Notes: a model not told the origin generated them from the letters alone. Positions 1 to 9,633 are shown, numbered from the stretch's first letter. The stretch is DNA of 64,000 bases from an uncultured Caldilineaceae bacterium (GCA_958295915.1 OY282381.1:2626722-2690721), one strand, 5' to 3'. A program made the numbers and translations.

Positions 1-711
1 GAGGATCACGATGGCGATTTCGAGCGTCACCAGCACGAGAATTGGTGGGACCAAATTGGGCAGAATGTGGCGAAATATGATGCGGCTGTCACTACAACCG
101 ATCGTCTGCGCTCCTTCCACGAATGGTTGCTCTCGAAAGGAGAGGGTCATGCCACGCGTGACGCGCGTGTAGATCATCCACCGCGTCAGTGCGAATACGA
201 GAACCAGGTTCCAAAAGCCGGCGCCGACCAGGTAGAGGATGAATAGCGCCAACAACAAGCCCGGAATACCCATTAACGCGTCTACTCCACGCATGACTAT
301 GTCGTCCAGCCATCCGCGATAGTAGCCTGCGACTAAACCTAATAGGATTCCAATCGTACCTGAAGCGATTACGCTCGACAGCCCGACGGCGAGTGACACG
401 CGTGCGCCATGCATCAGGCGGCTGAGCAGATCGCGCCCCAGCGGGTCGGCGCCGAGCACATAGGGAAACTTCGATGTTTCGGACGCTGAAGCGGTCATCG
501 GCGGCAAATTGCGTAAGCGCAGATTTTGGTCGAACGGATCGTGCGGAGCGAGGAAATCCGCTCCAATCGCTGTCACGGCCAGAACAACGAGGAAGAGAAG
601 CGGGAAGAGCATCAATCTGTCTCGCAACAGTGCGCCCAGAACTGAGCGAGCGGTGATCAGGCGCACAGGCTCCTCCAAATCGCGCAACCCCGCACGATCG
701 CTGGCGGTCAT
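1..711 (-). CDS. Peptide/nickel-type ABC transporter permease, DppC-like (3' end outside window)
   Basis: The frame runs from an ATG at 711 to the left edge without a stop, giving 237 residues of an inner-membrane permease. After a cytoplasmic N-terminus there is a first membrane helix, then the DppC-type motif GADPLGRDLLSRL near residue 90 and further hydrophobic segments up to the edge. DppC proteins form the translocation pore with DppB. It lies 30 bp downstream of the DppB-like gene and in the same direction as the binding protein at 1817-3427, so the three form one importer operon. The ATPases are probably beyond the edge. The C-terminal part, including most of the ATPase-docking loop, is not visible. 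Confidence 0.85.
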   Translation of the reverse strand, partial: MTASDRAGLRDLEEPVRLITARSVLGALLRDRLMLFPLLFLVVLAVTAIGADFLAPHDPFDQNLRLRNLPPMTASASETSKFPYVLGADPLGRDLLSRLMHGARVSLAVGLSSVIASGTIGILLGLVAGYYRGWLDDIVMRGVDALMGIPGLLLALFILYLVGAGFWNLVLVFALTRWMIYTRVTRGMTLSFREQPFVEGAQTIGCSDSRIIFRHILPNLVPPILVLVTLEIAIVIL

Positions 712-741
712 TTGATGTAAAGCGGCCACTCGATCCCTTTC

Positions 742-1659
742 TTAGCCGTAGCGTACCTTTGGATCCAGGTACGAGTATGTGAGATCAACCAAGAGATTTG
801 TGACGATGATCAGTATAGCCACCACGAAGACCAACGCCTCGATGAGCGGCAGATCCCGGTTCGTCACAGCCGAGACGATCAAGAGCCCCAATCCGGGCCA
901 GGCAAACACGGTCTCAACCACAACTGCGCCATTGAGGGTTGAGACCGCCTCGTCACCTGATAGCGTGATAATTGGGATAAAGGCATTCTTCAGGGCGTGA
1001 CCTAATACGATTTTCCTTTCTCTGATTCCCTTTGCCCGCGCGGTCTTGATGTAAGGCTTGCTCATCTGCTCCAGCATTGCGCTCCGGGTGACTTGCGCGA
1101 CCCGACCTAGCGGTCTTAGCGCCAACGTCAGGGCCGGCAAGATGACGAATTTCAACGAATCGGAGCCTGAAGTGGGTAGCCATCTCAACTGGACTGCAAA
1201 GAAGAGAATAAGCATGAGGCCGACCCAGAAATCCACGGCTGACGCGCCGGTTAGCGAGAGTACATTTACTCCTTTATCTATCAGAGAGCCGGGCTTCCAG
1301 GCTGCCAGCGATCCCAAAATCATGGCCAGAGGCAGCGCAAACAACATAGTGACCGCGGCTAGATTCAGGGTGGCGGGAAGCCGTTCCAGCGCCATGGGCA
1401 GCGCGGGTCTTCTCTGCCACCACGAGTTGCCGAAATCGCCTGCCACAACACCGCGCGCATAGCGTCCGAACTGAACCAGCAGCGGCTGGTCGTAGCCAAA
1501 ACGCTCCTCCAGCGTTTTCACGTCTTCCGCACGAGCTTCAGGGCCTAAGATGAGCGCTGCTGGGTTTCCAATGACGCGCCCTGCGAAGAAAACGAGGCTC
1601 AGGACAACCACGAGAACAAAGATCGACTGAATGAACCGTCGAACCACGTAGCGGGCCAT
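742..1659 (-). CDS. Peptide/nickel-type ABC transporter permease, DppB-like
   Basis: A 305-residue polytopic membrane protein of the binding-protein-dependent permease family. It begins MARYVVRRF, has an N-terminal helix followed by a long periplasmic loop typical of DppB/OppB, and carries the ATPase-docking region (TARAKGIRERKIVLGHALKNA) in the C-terminal half. A longer frame opens at 1692, but an AAGGAG ribosome-binding site lies 7 bases before the ATG at 1659, which fixes the start. It sits between the binding protein and the DppC-like gene. Substrate is unknown; the family imports peptides, nickel or oligosaccharides. Confidence 0.88.
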   Translation of the reverse strand: MARYVVRRFIQSIFVLVVVLSLVFFAGRVIGNPAALILGPEARAEDVKTLEERFGYDQPLLVQFGRYARGVVAGDFGNSWWQRRPALPMALERLPATLNLAAVTMLFALPLAMILGSLAAWKPGSLIDKGVNVLSLTGASAVDFWVGLMLILFFAVQLRWLPTSGSDSLKFVILPALTLALRPLGRVAQVTRSAMLEQMSKPYIKTARAKGIRERKIVLGHALKNAFIPIITLSGDEAVSTLNGAVVVETVFAWPGLGLLIVSAVTNRDLPLIEALVFVVAILIIVTNLLVDLTYSYLDPKVRYG

Positions 1660-1816
1660 ATAGACACTCCTTTTTGGGCAAGGAAGAAACATGCGCGCAT
1701 TCTAGTTCCCATGCTTGTCCTGAGCGCTTTCCTGAATCTGTCGGAGGGCCCAGTCGAGCGGCGCCTGAGGGGGGCTCTGCCCCCCTCATACCCTCGTATC
1801 CTCACCCAATTGGTTC

Positions 1817-3427
1817 TCAATCACACGTGTTGTCCATATCCTTGGCCAGCGCTCGGTGTCCTAGTGGGACCGCCCAGCTGAGGCAATCATTAACGGCATA
1901 GGAGAGGTCCAGGTGCGCCACTGCGCCGGCATACACTTGGTCGTGGACGACCTGCGCAATATCCTGCAAGGCCCGGTCGCGCTCGTCGCCGGTCAGAGGT
2001 TCGGCAGCTTTGCGCATCTCATCCAGTTCGGGGTAACAGCCGGCCGCGAATGGGCTATCACAGGAGAGATGGCCCCCGAGTGAAAGGGCAAAGTCATAGA
2101 GCTCATTGCCATGCGGTCCGACGTAAAAGTATCGTCCGCGTCCGGGCGGTGGTCGTTTGCCGACCTTCTCGAGGAATGGGTCGAGTTCCGACACTTCCAG
2201 CTTGACATTGAGGCCAACGTCTTGCAAGTAACCGTTCACAGCTTGATGCACTTCCTCACTGCGCGCGAACCACCCGCTGAGGCTGGCATTCACAAACTCG
2301 GTTTCGTAGACTGGGATTCCGTCCTCTGCCGCTTCGTCCAGGAGTTGCTGTGCCCTTTCGGGGTCATAGCCGTACGGCTCCAGGCTCTCGTTGTAACCGG
2401 CTGCTGAAGGGCCAACCATCTGTCGGGCGATGGTAGCCTGGCCGCCTAGGATGGCATCGACGATGGTATCATAGTCTACGGCCAATTGGAACGCCAGCCT
2501 GACCCGCTGATCACCGAAGGCAGTTCCTTCACGCGGCGGCTCCTGATCCATTCTTACCCACAGCGTTTCGACACTGACCTGACTGCGGCACCCGATTCCG
2601 TCAGACGCCTTGGCTTCCTGACAGCTCTCGGCTGAGATCCACTGGGCTATGTCTGCTTCTCCGGTCTTTACCTGGGCGAGCCGAACCGCATCTTCCGGAC
2701 GATAGAGGAACTGAAGCTCATCAAAGTTGATGGCGCCGCGTGCTCCCTGGTCGGGGTCGAGGCCCCACCAGTCCGGGTTGGCTTTCAGGATGAGCGCGTC
2801 CCCCGCTCTGAACTCTTGGAACTTGTACGGCCCGGTGCCGATGGGTTCGAGAGGATACTGGTCTGGCTCTTCAAGAAGCTGCCGCATCGATGACACGCCT
2901 TGGATGTGCATCCGGTTCGGCAGAATTGGATCTGGCGTGGCCGTGAGCACGTTGACCGTGAATTCGTCGACCGCCTCCGCCGATATCTGCGGCCCCATAA
3001 AGCCACGAACCGGGAAAGCGTTCTCTGCGCTCCATTGATGGTTGATAGCGAATGCTACCGCCTCAGCGTTGAGTGGCGAGCCGTCGTGAAACGTTACCCC
3101 TTCGCGAATCGTGAAGCGCCATGTCAACTCGTCGATCTGTTCGAACGAGGTAGCAAGCTCGGGGATTAGCTCATTCGTGACGGGATCGCGATCCAACAGG
3201 ACCTCAATCACATTGCGTAGACCCGGCGCTTGCACTTCATCATAGGCCTGAAACGCCTCCAGGCTGCGCCACTCCCGGATGGCAGCGTAGACCAGTGTCT
3301 TCGGCTCGGCTGGAGCCTCGGCCGCCGGGTCGGGCGCAACGACAGGGACGCCTGTTTGACAGGCGCCTAGCGCAACGACGAATCCCACCATCAAGCATAC
3401 AAGTAACCGTCCTCTGTGTTGAATCAT
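1817..3427 (-). CDS. Extracellular solute-binding protein family 5, lipoprotein
   Basis: 536 residues with a type II signal peptide: charged N-terminus, hydrophobic stretch and lipobox LGAC about residues 20-23, so the mature protein is a lipid-anchored receptor on the outer face of the membrane. The SBP family 5 fold is recognisable from FHDGSPLNAEAVAFAI and the later YNESLEPYGYDPERAQQLL segment. It captures the substrate and hands it to the DppB/DppC pair downstream. An AAGGAG site lies 10 bases before the ATG. Substrate class (peptide, oligosaccharide, nickel) cannot be decided from sequence; neighbouring lactonase and dehydrogenases hint at a sugar-derived compound. Confidence 0.88.
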   Translation of the reverse strand: MIQHRGRLLVCLMVGFVVALGACQTGVPVVAPDPAAEAPAEPKTLVYAAIREWRSLEAFQAYDEVQAPGLRNVIEVLLDRDPVTNELIPELATSFEQIDELTWRFTIREGVTFHDGSPLNAEAVAFAINHQWSAENAFPVRGFMGPQISAEAVDEFTVNVLTATPDPILPNRMHIQGVSSMRQLLEEPDQYPLEPIGTGPYKFQEFRAGDALILKANPDWWGLDPDQGARGAINFDELQFLYRPEDAVRLAQVKTGEADIAQWISAESCQEAKASDGIGCRSQVSVETLWVRMDQEPPREGTAFGDQRVRLAFQLAVDYDTIVDAILGGQATIARQMVGPSAAGYNESLEPYGYDPERAQQLLDEAAEDGIPVYETEFVNASLSGWFARSEEVHQAVNGYLQDVGLNVKLEVSELDPFLEKVGKRPPPGRGRYFYVGPHGNELYDFALSLGGHLSCDSPFAAGCYPELDEMRKAAEPLTGDERDRALQDIAQVVHDQVYAGAVAHLDLSYAVNDCLSWAVPLGHRALAKDMDNTCD

Positions 3428-3597
3428 TATTCCAATTCTCCTTTCCGCGGGTGTTGAGTATTCACGTTATCCAACGAAAGGCTGCAAGAAGTTTGCTGAT
3501 CGGATTCGCAAACGCATGTATTTTTCTGCAATCGACTCGATGGCGCGCAACCCTGTACAGAAGCCCAAGGCGCTAGCGTCAAGCTGGCGGCTTGATG

Positions 3598-4374
3598 TCA
3601 CCAGCAGGTATAGCCACCGTCGATGACCATGATGTTCCCGGTCATATAGCTGGAGGCATCGGATGCCAGGTAGATGACCGCGCCCTGTAATTCGGGGGGG
3701 GCGCCGGCCCGGCCCATCGGCACCCTGGACATCCAAAACGCCCATCGTTCTGGATCCTCCGCCCGCATCTTGATCACCGGAGGCGTAATCATATAGCCTG
3801 GCGCCAGGGCATTGACGCGGATGCCCGACCGCGCCCATTCTGCGGCCAGAGATTTGGTGAGCATGATAACCGCGGCTTTGGCCGAGTTGTAATGCGTGTG
3901 CTTTTGTGGGTCCGGCACACTGATGCCAGCCATGCTGGCGATGTTGATAATGTTGCCGCGTCCTTGCTGAGACATCGGTCGGAAGGCGGCTTTGGAAAAG
4001 AGGAATACACCGGTCACATCGATATCGTAGATACGCTTGAAGTCGGCCAGACTCAGTGTTTCGGCTGGTTCTACAGTGGCGATGCCGGCGTTGTTGAGGA
4101 GAATATCGAGACTGCCCAACGCCTCGACAACTTCGTTCACCGTCCGCTCGGCGTCTTCTTCGCGCCGGACATCACCACGCAAGGCCAGCGACTGCACGCC
4201 CAACGCCTCGATCTCCTGGGCTGCGCTCTGCGCTGTCTCCAAGTCGATGTCGACGATGGCGATATTCGCTCCATACTGCGCCAATCCCCTAGCCATCGCT
4301 TTTCCCAGTCCACGCCCTCCGCCGGTGACGAGCGCATTCCGTCCTGTGAGGTCAAACATATCTTGATTCGCCAT
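3598..4374 (-). CDS. Short-chain dehydrogenase/reductase (classical SDR)
   Basis: 258-residue classical SDR, a cytoplasmic NAD(P)-dependent oxidoreductase with a Rossmann fold. Visible motifs are TGGGRGLG for cofactor binding near residue 15, NNAG near residue 92, and the YxxxK catalytic pair in YNSAKAA. An acidic residue (VDID) after strand 2 suggests a preference for NAD. The frame opens further upstream, but AGAAGGA sits 5 bases before the ATG at 4374. Family members of this type act on gluconate, sorbitol and related sugars; with the nearby second SDR and the SMP-30 lactonase this suggests a sugar-acid route, but the substrate is inferred only. Confidence 0.85.
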   Translation of the reverse strand: MANQDMFDLTGRNALVTGGGRGLGKAMARGLAQYGANIAIVDIDLETAQSAAQEIEALGVQSLALRGDVRREEDAERTVNEVVEALGSLDILLNNAGIATVEPAETLSLADFKRIYDIDVTGVFLFSKAAFRPMSQQGRGNIINIASMAGISVPDPQKHTHYNSAKAAVIMLTKSLAAEWARSGIRVNALAPGYMITPPVIKMRAEDPERWAFWMSRVPMGRAGAPPELQGAVIYLASDASSYMTGNIMVIDGGYTCW

Positions 4375-4806
4375 TAGATTCCTTCTGAATGGAACTATAG
4401 AGATCGGGAGAGGGGGCGTAGCCGCTCGGAATTGCAGTGACCAGTGCACTGCAGTTACTCTGGCTACTGATCTTACTGCATGGCACGCATAATCTCCAAT
4501 CTCTATATCTGAATCTCCCTGCGCGCTGTTTGCGTCAAAGTTATTTATATAGTAACCCGAGTTCGGGGTTAAATCAAAGCAGGTAAAAGAGTCGTATCCT
4601 TGTCAGAGAGCTGGATAGCACGTTCGGCCGCAGTATCACCACGTTCAGCAGCAGCATGAGACCGTTCAGGGTGAACACCCCTCCAACATTTTGATGGGAC
4701 TGAGGCACTGGAAATGCGATGGATCGGAGGAGGGCTGGGCTAGAGATTTGTGATTGTTCAACTCTATTCTACCAGCTCTTGGGCGCTCTTTAATTCCGAA
4801 TTCAGG
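4375..4806. other. Intergenic region between the two SDR genes
   Basis: About 430 bases with no convincing gene. It contains a member of the CAGTGACCAGTG...ACTGATC dispersed repeat family near 4438-4485 and an A/T-rich patch around 4545. Nothing else is recognised. Confidence 0.5.
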
Positions 4807-5604
4807 TTAGTAGGGAAACGCTCCGCCTGTGACATCAAAGACCGAGCCAACTGAATAGTCCGCATCTGTCGAGCACAGAAAGGCCACCATATTGGCCACC
4901 TTTTGCGGTGACTGGAAATACCCCAACGGGATCGACGCCTCTGCCCGCTCCCGAACCTCTGCGGCGGGCAGGCCCTCGAGTTTGGCAATTGCGCCGTGGA
5001 CGACCTCCAGCATCTCTGTGTCTACGATGCCTGGAAATACGCAATTCACCAGAATGTTGTATCTGGCCAGTTCCAGCGCCATCTGCTTACTCAATCCGAC
5101 TGCGGCGTGCTTGCTGGCGACGTAGCCGGCGATGGGGACGTCTTTGCCGGCTGGGATCTTGCCGGCTGTAGAGGCGATGGTGATGATGCGACCACCCTCT
5201 CCCTGAGCGATCATCTGGCGGGCGGCAGCCTGTGAGCAGTACAACACTCCCTTGGCATTGACGTTCATCTGCCAGTCCCAGGCGCTGTCGTCCATCTCCA
5301 ACACAGGGGTGACGGCCAGCACGCCGGCGTTGTTGATCAGGATGTCGAGGCGTCCAAAGCAGGCCACGCTCTCGCCCACCATCTGCGCGGTATCTGCCCG
5401 GCTGGTGACGTCCACTTTCAGGGGTAAGGCTGAGCCGGCCTGCGCTTCGATCTCCTCTGCCACCCGCATAGCGGTTTTCAGGTTGATATCGGCCACAATG
5501 ACCGCCGCGCCCTCGCGCGCCAGCCGCAGCGCGATGGCGCGACCCATCCCCTGGCCGGCGCCGCTAACAATGGCAACCTGATTCGCAAGCTCATATGTAG
5601 GCAT
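4807..5604 (-). CDS. Short-chain dehydrogenase/reductase (classical SDR)
   Basis: 265-residue SDR with SGAGQGMG cofactor motif, NNAG, a catalytic Ser in IASTAG and YxxxK in YVASKHAA; the C-terminus DVTGGAFPY is typical of the family. It is a cytoplasmic NAD(P)-dependent dehydrogenase, best matched in style to sugar-alcohol or 3-oxoacyl reductases. An ATG at 5604 follows an alternative GTG at 5607, and no good ribosome-binding site is visible: a TnpB-derived MITE begins only 11 bases upstream of the ATG, so its insertion has probably replaced the native leader. Expression may depend on the element or be reduced. The protein itself looks intact. Confidence 0.83.
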   Translation of the reverse strand: MPTYELANQVAIVSGAGQGMGRAIALRLAREGAAVIVADINLKTAMRVAEEIEAQAGSALPLKVDVTSRADTAQMVGESVACFGRLDILINNAGVLAVTPVLEMDDSAWDWQMNVNAKGVLYCSQAAARQMIAQGEGGRIITIASTAGKIPAGKDVPIAGYVASKHAAVGLSKQMALELARYNILVNCVFPGIVDTEMLEVVHGAIAKLEGLPAAEVRERAEASIPLGYFQSPQKVANMVAFLCSTDADYSVGSVFDVTGGAFPY

Positions 5605-5614
5605 CACTTATTTT

Positions 5615-5986
5615 GGGAATTATATACTTAACTGCGCAAGCACATTTTTCTCAGCCTTTGAAAAGGGCTGCGCGGGGAATTCCCCCCGCGTTGTAGAATG
5701 TTCTTAGCGCTGTTCAAGCGAACGGTTGTATAGCCAACAGCAAGCGCGCAACAGTTCACGGATGCGAGCATAGCCAGCGCGTGAAAGTAGCCGCGTTCTT
5801 GATATGTTTTATGAATTGTGATAGTCTGGGGAGTATCCATAAGCTCGTTTCTTGTGGATCATCGCCCGGAGTGTTCCCGTACTGACGGGCTTTTTCTTTT
5901 TTGAGCAACTCCAATAATGCCACATAGTCACACCCAGCGCAATTTCAACGCGCGGGAATCCTTGCGCAGTTAAGTATATAATTCCC
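5615..5986. mobile_element. 372-bp TnpB-element-derived MITE with perfect 26-bp inverted ends
   Basis: The ends are perfect inverted repeats of 26 bases starting GGGAATTATATACTTAACTG. Compared with the complete element at 30490-31846, this copy keeps both ends, the start of tnpB and a few codons of its end, with the middle removed (the join corresponds to about 30612 and 31571 of the full copy). It also keeps the hairpin-plus-T-run terminator (5864-5890 then T's). It cannot make a functional nuclease and would have to be mobilised in trans. It lies immediately upstream of the SDR gene. Confidence 0.85.
5628..5840 (-). pseudogene. Internally deleted tnpB remnant
   Basis: A 70-codon open frame that begins MDTPQTITIHKTYQERGY, matching the first residues of the intact TnpB at 30495-31703, and ends in residues from the TnpB C-terminus. 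All three RuvC catalytic residues and the zinc ribbon are gone. It is a by-product of the deletion that made the MITE and is not expected to be functional. Confidence 0.8.
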
Positions 5987-6110
5987 AAATAGTAGAAGAG
6001 ATTGTCGACCGGCTGGCGCGGGGGATGCAGCCTGACCGGCCTGGATAATCACACGAAATCATAGGTCGGAATCGGTGGGACTTCGCATCGTTGGATATAG
6101 GAGATGACAA

Positions 6111-6995
6111 GTGAAAGAGACACATGTGGAGCCAGAGGTTGCCGTAAACATTGAGACGATTGTCGGTGAGGGCGCCATCTGGGATGCCGATAGTCATGTC
6201 CTCTACTGGGTGGATATCCTCGGGGGTCAGTTGTTTGTGTTTGATCCCAAGACAGGACACAACCGAGCCATCGATGTCGGTCAGGCGATCGGGACTGTGG
6301 CGCCCAGGTCCAGGGGCGGTGTGATGGTCGCTTTGCACAACGGATTCTCGGCTTTAGACCTGGTTTCCGAAAAGCTCACCCCAATCGCGGACCCGGAGCG
6401 CTCCATCCCCGCTAACCGCTTCAACGATGGCAAGTGCGACCCCGCCGGCCGTTTCTGGGCTGGCACAATGGAATTCAACGGCGAGCCGGATCGAGGCGCG
6501 CTCTATTGCCTCGACATCGATCATTCGGTCATGCGGAAGGTGTCGCCGGTCACCATCTCCAACGGTATCGTCTGGAGCCTCGACAGCCAGACCATGTACT
6601 TTATTGATACCGCGCGCGACAATGTCAGAGCCTGGGATTACGATCTGGAGACGGGCGCCATTGGCAACCAACGCGTCGTCATCGAAAACAGCGGTCAAGG
6701 TCATTTCGATGGCATGACCATCGACGAGGAGGGCATGGTCTGGATCGCTTTGTTCGGCGGCTGGGGCGTGCAGCGCTACAATCCACGGTCTGGGGCTTTG
6801 CTCGAGACGTTGCGCCTGCCCGTTGAACAGGTCACCTCCTGTGCCTTCGGCGGCGACAACCTGAACGAGCTGTATATCACCTCCTGTCGTTATCGTATGG
6901 ATGAACAGGCTCTGCAGGCACAACCGCTGGCCGGTTCTCTCTTGAAGGTGAAGGTGGATGCGCGCGGCCTGCCGGCCTTTGCTTACGCCGGTTGA
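6111..6995 (+). CDS. SMP-30/gluconolactonase/LRE family protein
   Basis: 294-residue six-bladed beta-propeller hydrolase. Family motifs are GEGAIWD near residue 20 (metal-binding Glu), NRFNDGKCDPAGRFWAGTM near residue 105, ISNGIVW (metal Asn) near 146 and FDGMTIDEEG (metal Asp) near 195. These enzymes use a divalent metal to open sugar lactones to aldonic acids in the cytoplasm. The start is a GTG preceded by TAGGAG with 8-base spacing. It stands between two SDR genes and a sugar isomerase of opposite direction, consistent with an oxidative sugar pathway in which a dehydrogenase makes the lactone. Exact lactone unknown. Confidence 0.88.
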   Translation: MKETHVEPEVAVNIETIVGEGAIWDADSHVLYWVDILGGQLFVFDPKTGHNRAIDVGQAIGTVAPRSRGGVMVALHNGFSALDLVSEKLTPIADPERSIPANRFNDGKCDPAGRFWAGTMEFNGEPDRGALYCLDIDHSVMRKVSPVTISNGIVWSLDSQTMYFIDTARDNVRAWDYDLETGAIGNQRVVIENSGQGHFDGMTIDEEGMVWIALFGGWGVQRYNPRSGALLETLRLPVEQVTSCAFGGDNLNELYITSCRYRMDEQALQAQPLAGSLLKVKVDARGLPAFAYAG

Positions 6996-7131
6996 GCGCC
7001 ATAAGGGACGCAGACATCTGCGGGCGAGACGCCCGCGATCCCAGGCAGTTCACAAGGTTCTGCCGGTTGCAGAAATTTTTGGGGTCTCTCCCGCCTGGAA
7101 CACTGTGGTCAGTAACGGCACTGGCCACTTT

Positions 7132-8016
7132 TTATGGATGCGCGCCGGCTATGCGTTTCTGCAAAGCGGCCATCTGCTCCATCTGTTTCATAAAGCGGAT
7201 GGAGCTTGCCACCAGGGTCTTCCAATCGGGTTTGGCTGGCACGGCATCCAGCGACAGGTAGCCCGTGTACCCCATAGCGTTTAGCGTTCTGATTACCTGC
7301 AGGAAATCGATATGCCCGGTGCCAGGCGCCTGGCGGTTATTGTCGGCCAGGTGGATACACATAAGCTTGTCGCCGGCCAGCCTCAATGTATCGGTCAACG
7401 CTGCATCCTCGATATTGACGTGAAAGAAGTCGGCAAGCACCCCCAAATTGTCAGCGTCTACCTCGTCGGCGATGCTCTTCGCCTCCACAATGCTATTCAG
7501 GAAGCCGGCATAGCCCTCAAAGCGATTGATCGGCTCGATGGCCACTGTTACGCCGCGCGGCGCGGCGTAGTCGGCAATTTCACGCGTCGATTTCACAAAG
7601 TTGCGTCTGAGGATCGCGCGCGGCATGCTCGTGATCGGGTATTCATTCTGGGGCGGAACAGCGGCAATCTCGATGAGAGGTGGTTCATCGAGGCTGGCGG
7701 CCAGGTCGATGCACTTCTTGGTATAGCGCACGGCATAGCTGCGCACCGTTTCATCGCTGGATGCCAGATCGCGTACTTCGCCGGCGTGCCAACCACCCCA
7801 GGCGCAGATAAGCGCCGGTATCTTCAGCCCCAGGGATGCCGCCATTGACGCCACCTTATTGAACTGCTGTGGGTCTATCCGATCTGGCTCCGCATCCAGA
7901 TCGACGCCGTCGTAGCCGGCGTCGGCAACTGTTTCCAGCACCTCCTGTGGCTTTTCCCAGACGTTGCCGCCATCGCTGGCCAGCGTGACCAGGATGACCG
8001 AGTAGTTATATGCCAT
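7132..8016 (-). CDS. Sugar phosphate isomerase/epimerase family protein (TIM barrel)
   Basis: 294 residues with the xylose-isomerase-like TIM-barrel fold. Recognisable elements are DAGYDGVDLDAEPD (first strands), VAIEPINRFE near residue 160 (metal-binding Glu), VLADFFHVNIEDA (Asp and His ligands) and HLADNNRQAPGTGHIDF, the pattern found in IolE/IolI, tagatose epimerase and hydroxypyruvate isomerase relatives. It probably isomerises or epimerises a keto-sugar or inosose using a divalent metal. A GGAGGA site precedes the ATG by 9 bases. Substrate cannot be assigned; neighbours suggest sugar-acid catabolism. Confidence 0.82.
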   Translation of the reverse strand: MAYNYSVILVTLASDGGNVWEKPQEVLETVADAGYDGVDLDAEPDRIDPQQFNKVASMAASLGLKIPALICAWGGWHAGEVRDLASSDETVRSYAVRYTKKCIDLAASLDEPPLIEIAAVPPQNEYPITSMPRAILRRNFVKSTREIADYAAPRGVTVAIEPINRFEGYAGFLNSIVEAKSIADEVDADNLGVLADFFHVNIEDAALTDTLRLAGDKLMCIHLADNNRQAPGTGHIDFLQVIRTLNAMGYTGYLSLDAVPAKPDWKTLVASSIRFMKQMEQMAALQKRIAGAHP

Positions 8017-8220
8017 GCTGAACTTCCTCCTTCACTGTCCAGATTCAATGTGCGCCGAGATGAATTGAACGCCAAGGCGCTATGACGCGGAGACGCAATG
8101 AACTCCCTGGTTTTTCTTTGCTACAATGAATCCAATACGCTCCAACCCGTAACTGCAGTTTTTAGTTTCTAGTGGTCAGTAGCGGCACTGGCAACTGATT
8201 CAAGCCTGATTTCAACTTGA

Positions 8221-9633
8221 CTACTTTGTAGCTGTAGCCGTCGGCGTGGGCGCGTGCTGCCACCAAAAGCCGATGCGGGCGACATCGGAATACTCGTAAA
8301 ACTCGACGTGGATGGCGCGCTCACCGTCTGGCAAGGTCACATCTATGCTGACTGTGCGGTCGGGGCCATCCCGCCACTCGTCGATGATCAGTTGGCCGTC
8401 CATCCAGACGCGCGCGCCGTCGTCCACGCGCACGAAGAATCGATAGCTGCCGGCGTCAAAGGGCACACGCCGCTGCCAGCGGGCGGAAAACTGATCCGCC
8501 GGTACGTTGGTCGCGGGGCTGCCTTCGCCCCACTGGAAGTCGATATTCGGTTCGTCTCGCACCAACACAGGCTTTCCCTCCAGAAATTGGTTGGCGTAGT
8601 ATTCTGCCTTCCAACCGTTGAAAGACTCTTTTCGTTCCCACCAGAAACGGATCAGCGCGATCTCAGTGCGTTCGAAGTAATCTACTTGGATGGCGCGCTC
8701 TCCTGCACTGAGGGGGACATCGACAGAAACCGTGCGCGTGCTGCCGGCCTGCCATTCGTCCAGAACGCGAACGCCGTCAATATACAGGCGCGCGCCGTCA
8801 TCCACCTCGATTGAAAAGCGATAGATGCCGGCATCGAAGGAAAGGCTACGGCTCCAACGAGCGCTGAAATGATCCGCATCCAGGCTGCTATGCGGCGCCT
8901 GCTCGCCCCAATTGAAGAAGATAGCCAGATCATTGCGAGTGAACTGCGGAGCGCCGGACTGGGTCGAATTGTTCCAGTAATCGCCGCGCCAATCGGTGAT
9001 GATGAGCGGCGTTGGCGTTGGCGTGGGCGTCGCGGAGGGGGTGGGCGTTGGCGTCGGTGTGGGCGTAGGCGTAGGGGATGGGGTGGCGGTCGCTTCTGGC
9101 GCCGTTGGTGTCTCTGTCACAATCACAGTGGCTGTGACAACCGCTGTCTCAGCTATGGCAACCACTTCTTCCTCCGCGCCGGTGCGGAAGAGCGCGGTAG
9201 CCTGCTGTTGGCCATTTGCCATATAGGCGAGCACAGTGTGCGTGCCCGCCTGTAACCAACGCTGGCTGATTGGATAGAGAAAACCGGCGCTGATCTTTCC
9301 ACTTGTGTCCGCTGTAGTGGCAGCCAGAATATTGCTGTGCCCACGGTCATCACGAAGCGCGATCAACACCAAACTGTTCGTTGGCCAGCCTTCGCCGGCG
9401 ACCTGTACATAGACGCCCGCGGAGCCATCGCTGGGAGAGAGCGCGATGGCCGGCTCGCCGTTGGCGTTGTCGACAACGTCCGGTGTAGGCATATCTATCG
9501 GTGGGGTGAATACCAGTGTTGTACAGGCGCTGAGCGCCAGCGCAATGAAGGCAAGAATACCGAACTGCATTGCGTGGGGTCGAGGGTCGACAAGCTGGCG
9601 TATGTGTCCTGAGAAGCGATTGTCGATCTTCAT
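8221..9633 (-). CDS. Lipoprotein with Thr/Pro stalk and two PA14 domains
   Basis: About 470 residues. A hydrophobic segment ending in the lipobox LSAC (residues 34-37) marks a surface lipoprotein. A short beta domain (40-160) is followed by a Thr/Pro repeat stalk (about 180-215), then two tandem PA14 domains (about 215-330 and 335-460), each with VDDGARLYIDG or VDDGARVWMDG and FxxGxYRF motifs. PA14 modules bind carbohydrate in many secreted proteins, so a glycan-binding display role is likely. Two starts are possible: the ATG at 9633 or an ATG at 9570, which gives a more normal signal length; neither has a strong ribosome-binding site. Confidence 0.75.
   Translation of the reverse strand: MKIDNRFSGHIRQLVDPRPHAMQFGILAFIALALSACTTLVFTPPIDMPTPDVVDNANGEPAIALSPSDGSAGVYVQVAGEGWPTNSLVLIALRDDRGHSNILAATTADTSGKISAGFLYPISQRWLQAGTHTVLAYMANGQQQATALFRTGAEEEVVAIAETAVVTATVIVTETPTAPEATATPSPTPTPTPTPTPTPSATPTPTPTPLIITDWRGDYWNNSTQSGAPQFTRNDLAIFFNWGEQAPHSSLDADHFSARWSRSLSFDAGIYRFSIEVDDGARLYIDGVRVLDEWQAGSTRTVSVDVPLSAGERAIQVDYFERTEIALIRFWWERKESFNGWKAEYYANQFLEGKPVLVRDEPNIDFQWGEGSPATNVPADQFSARWQRRVPFDAGSYRFFVRVDDGARVWMDGQLIIDEWRDGPDRTVSIDVTLPDGERAIHVEFYEYSDVARIGFWWQHAPTPTATATK

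Noticed and set aside
4545..4575. Promoter-like TTATTTATATAGTAA in the gap between SDR genes
   Set aside because: No matching -35 at suitable spacing toward either gene.
9003..9085. GGCGTTGGCGTGGGCG tandem run as a possible CRISPR or minisatellite
   Set aside because: It encodes the Thr/Pro stalk of the PA14 lipoprotein; there are no spacers.
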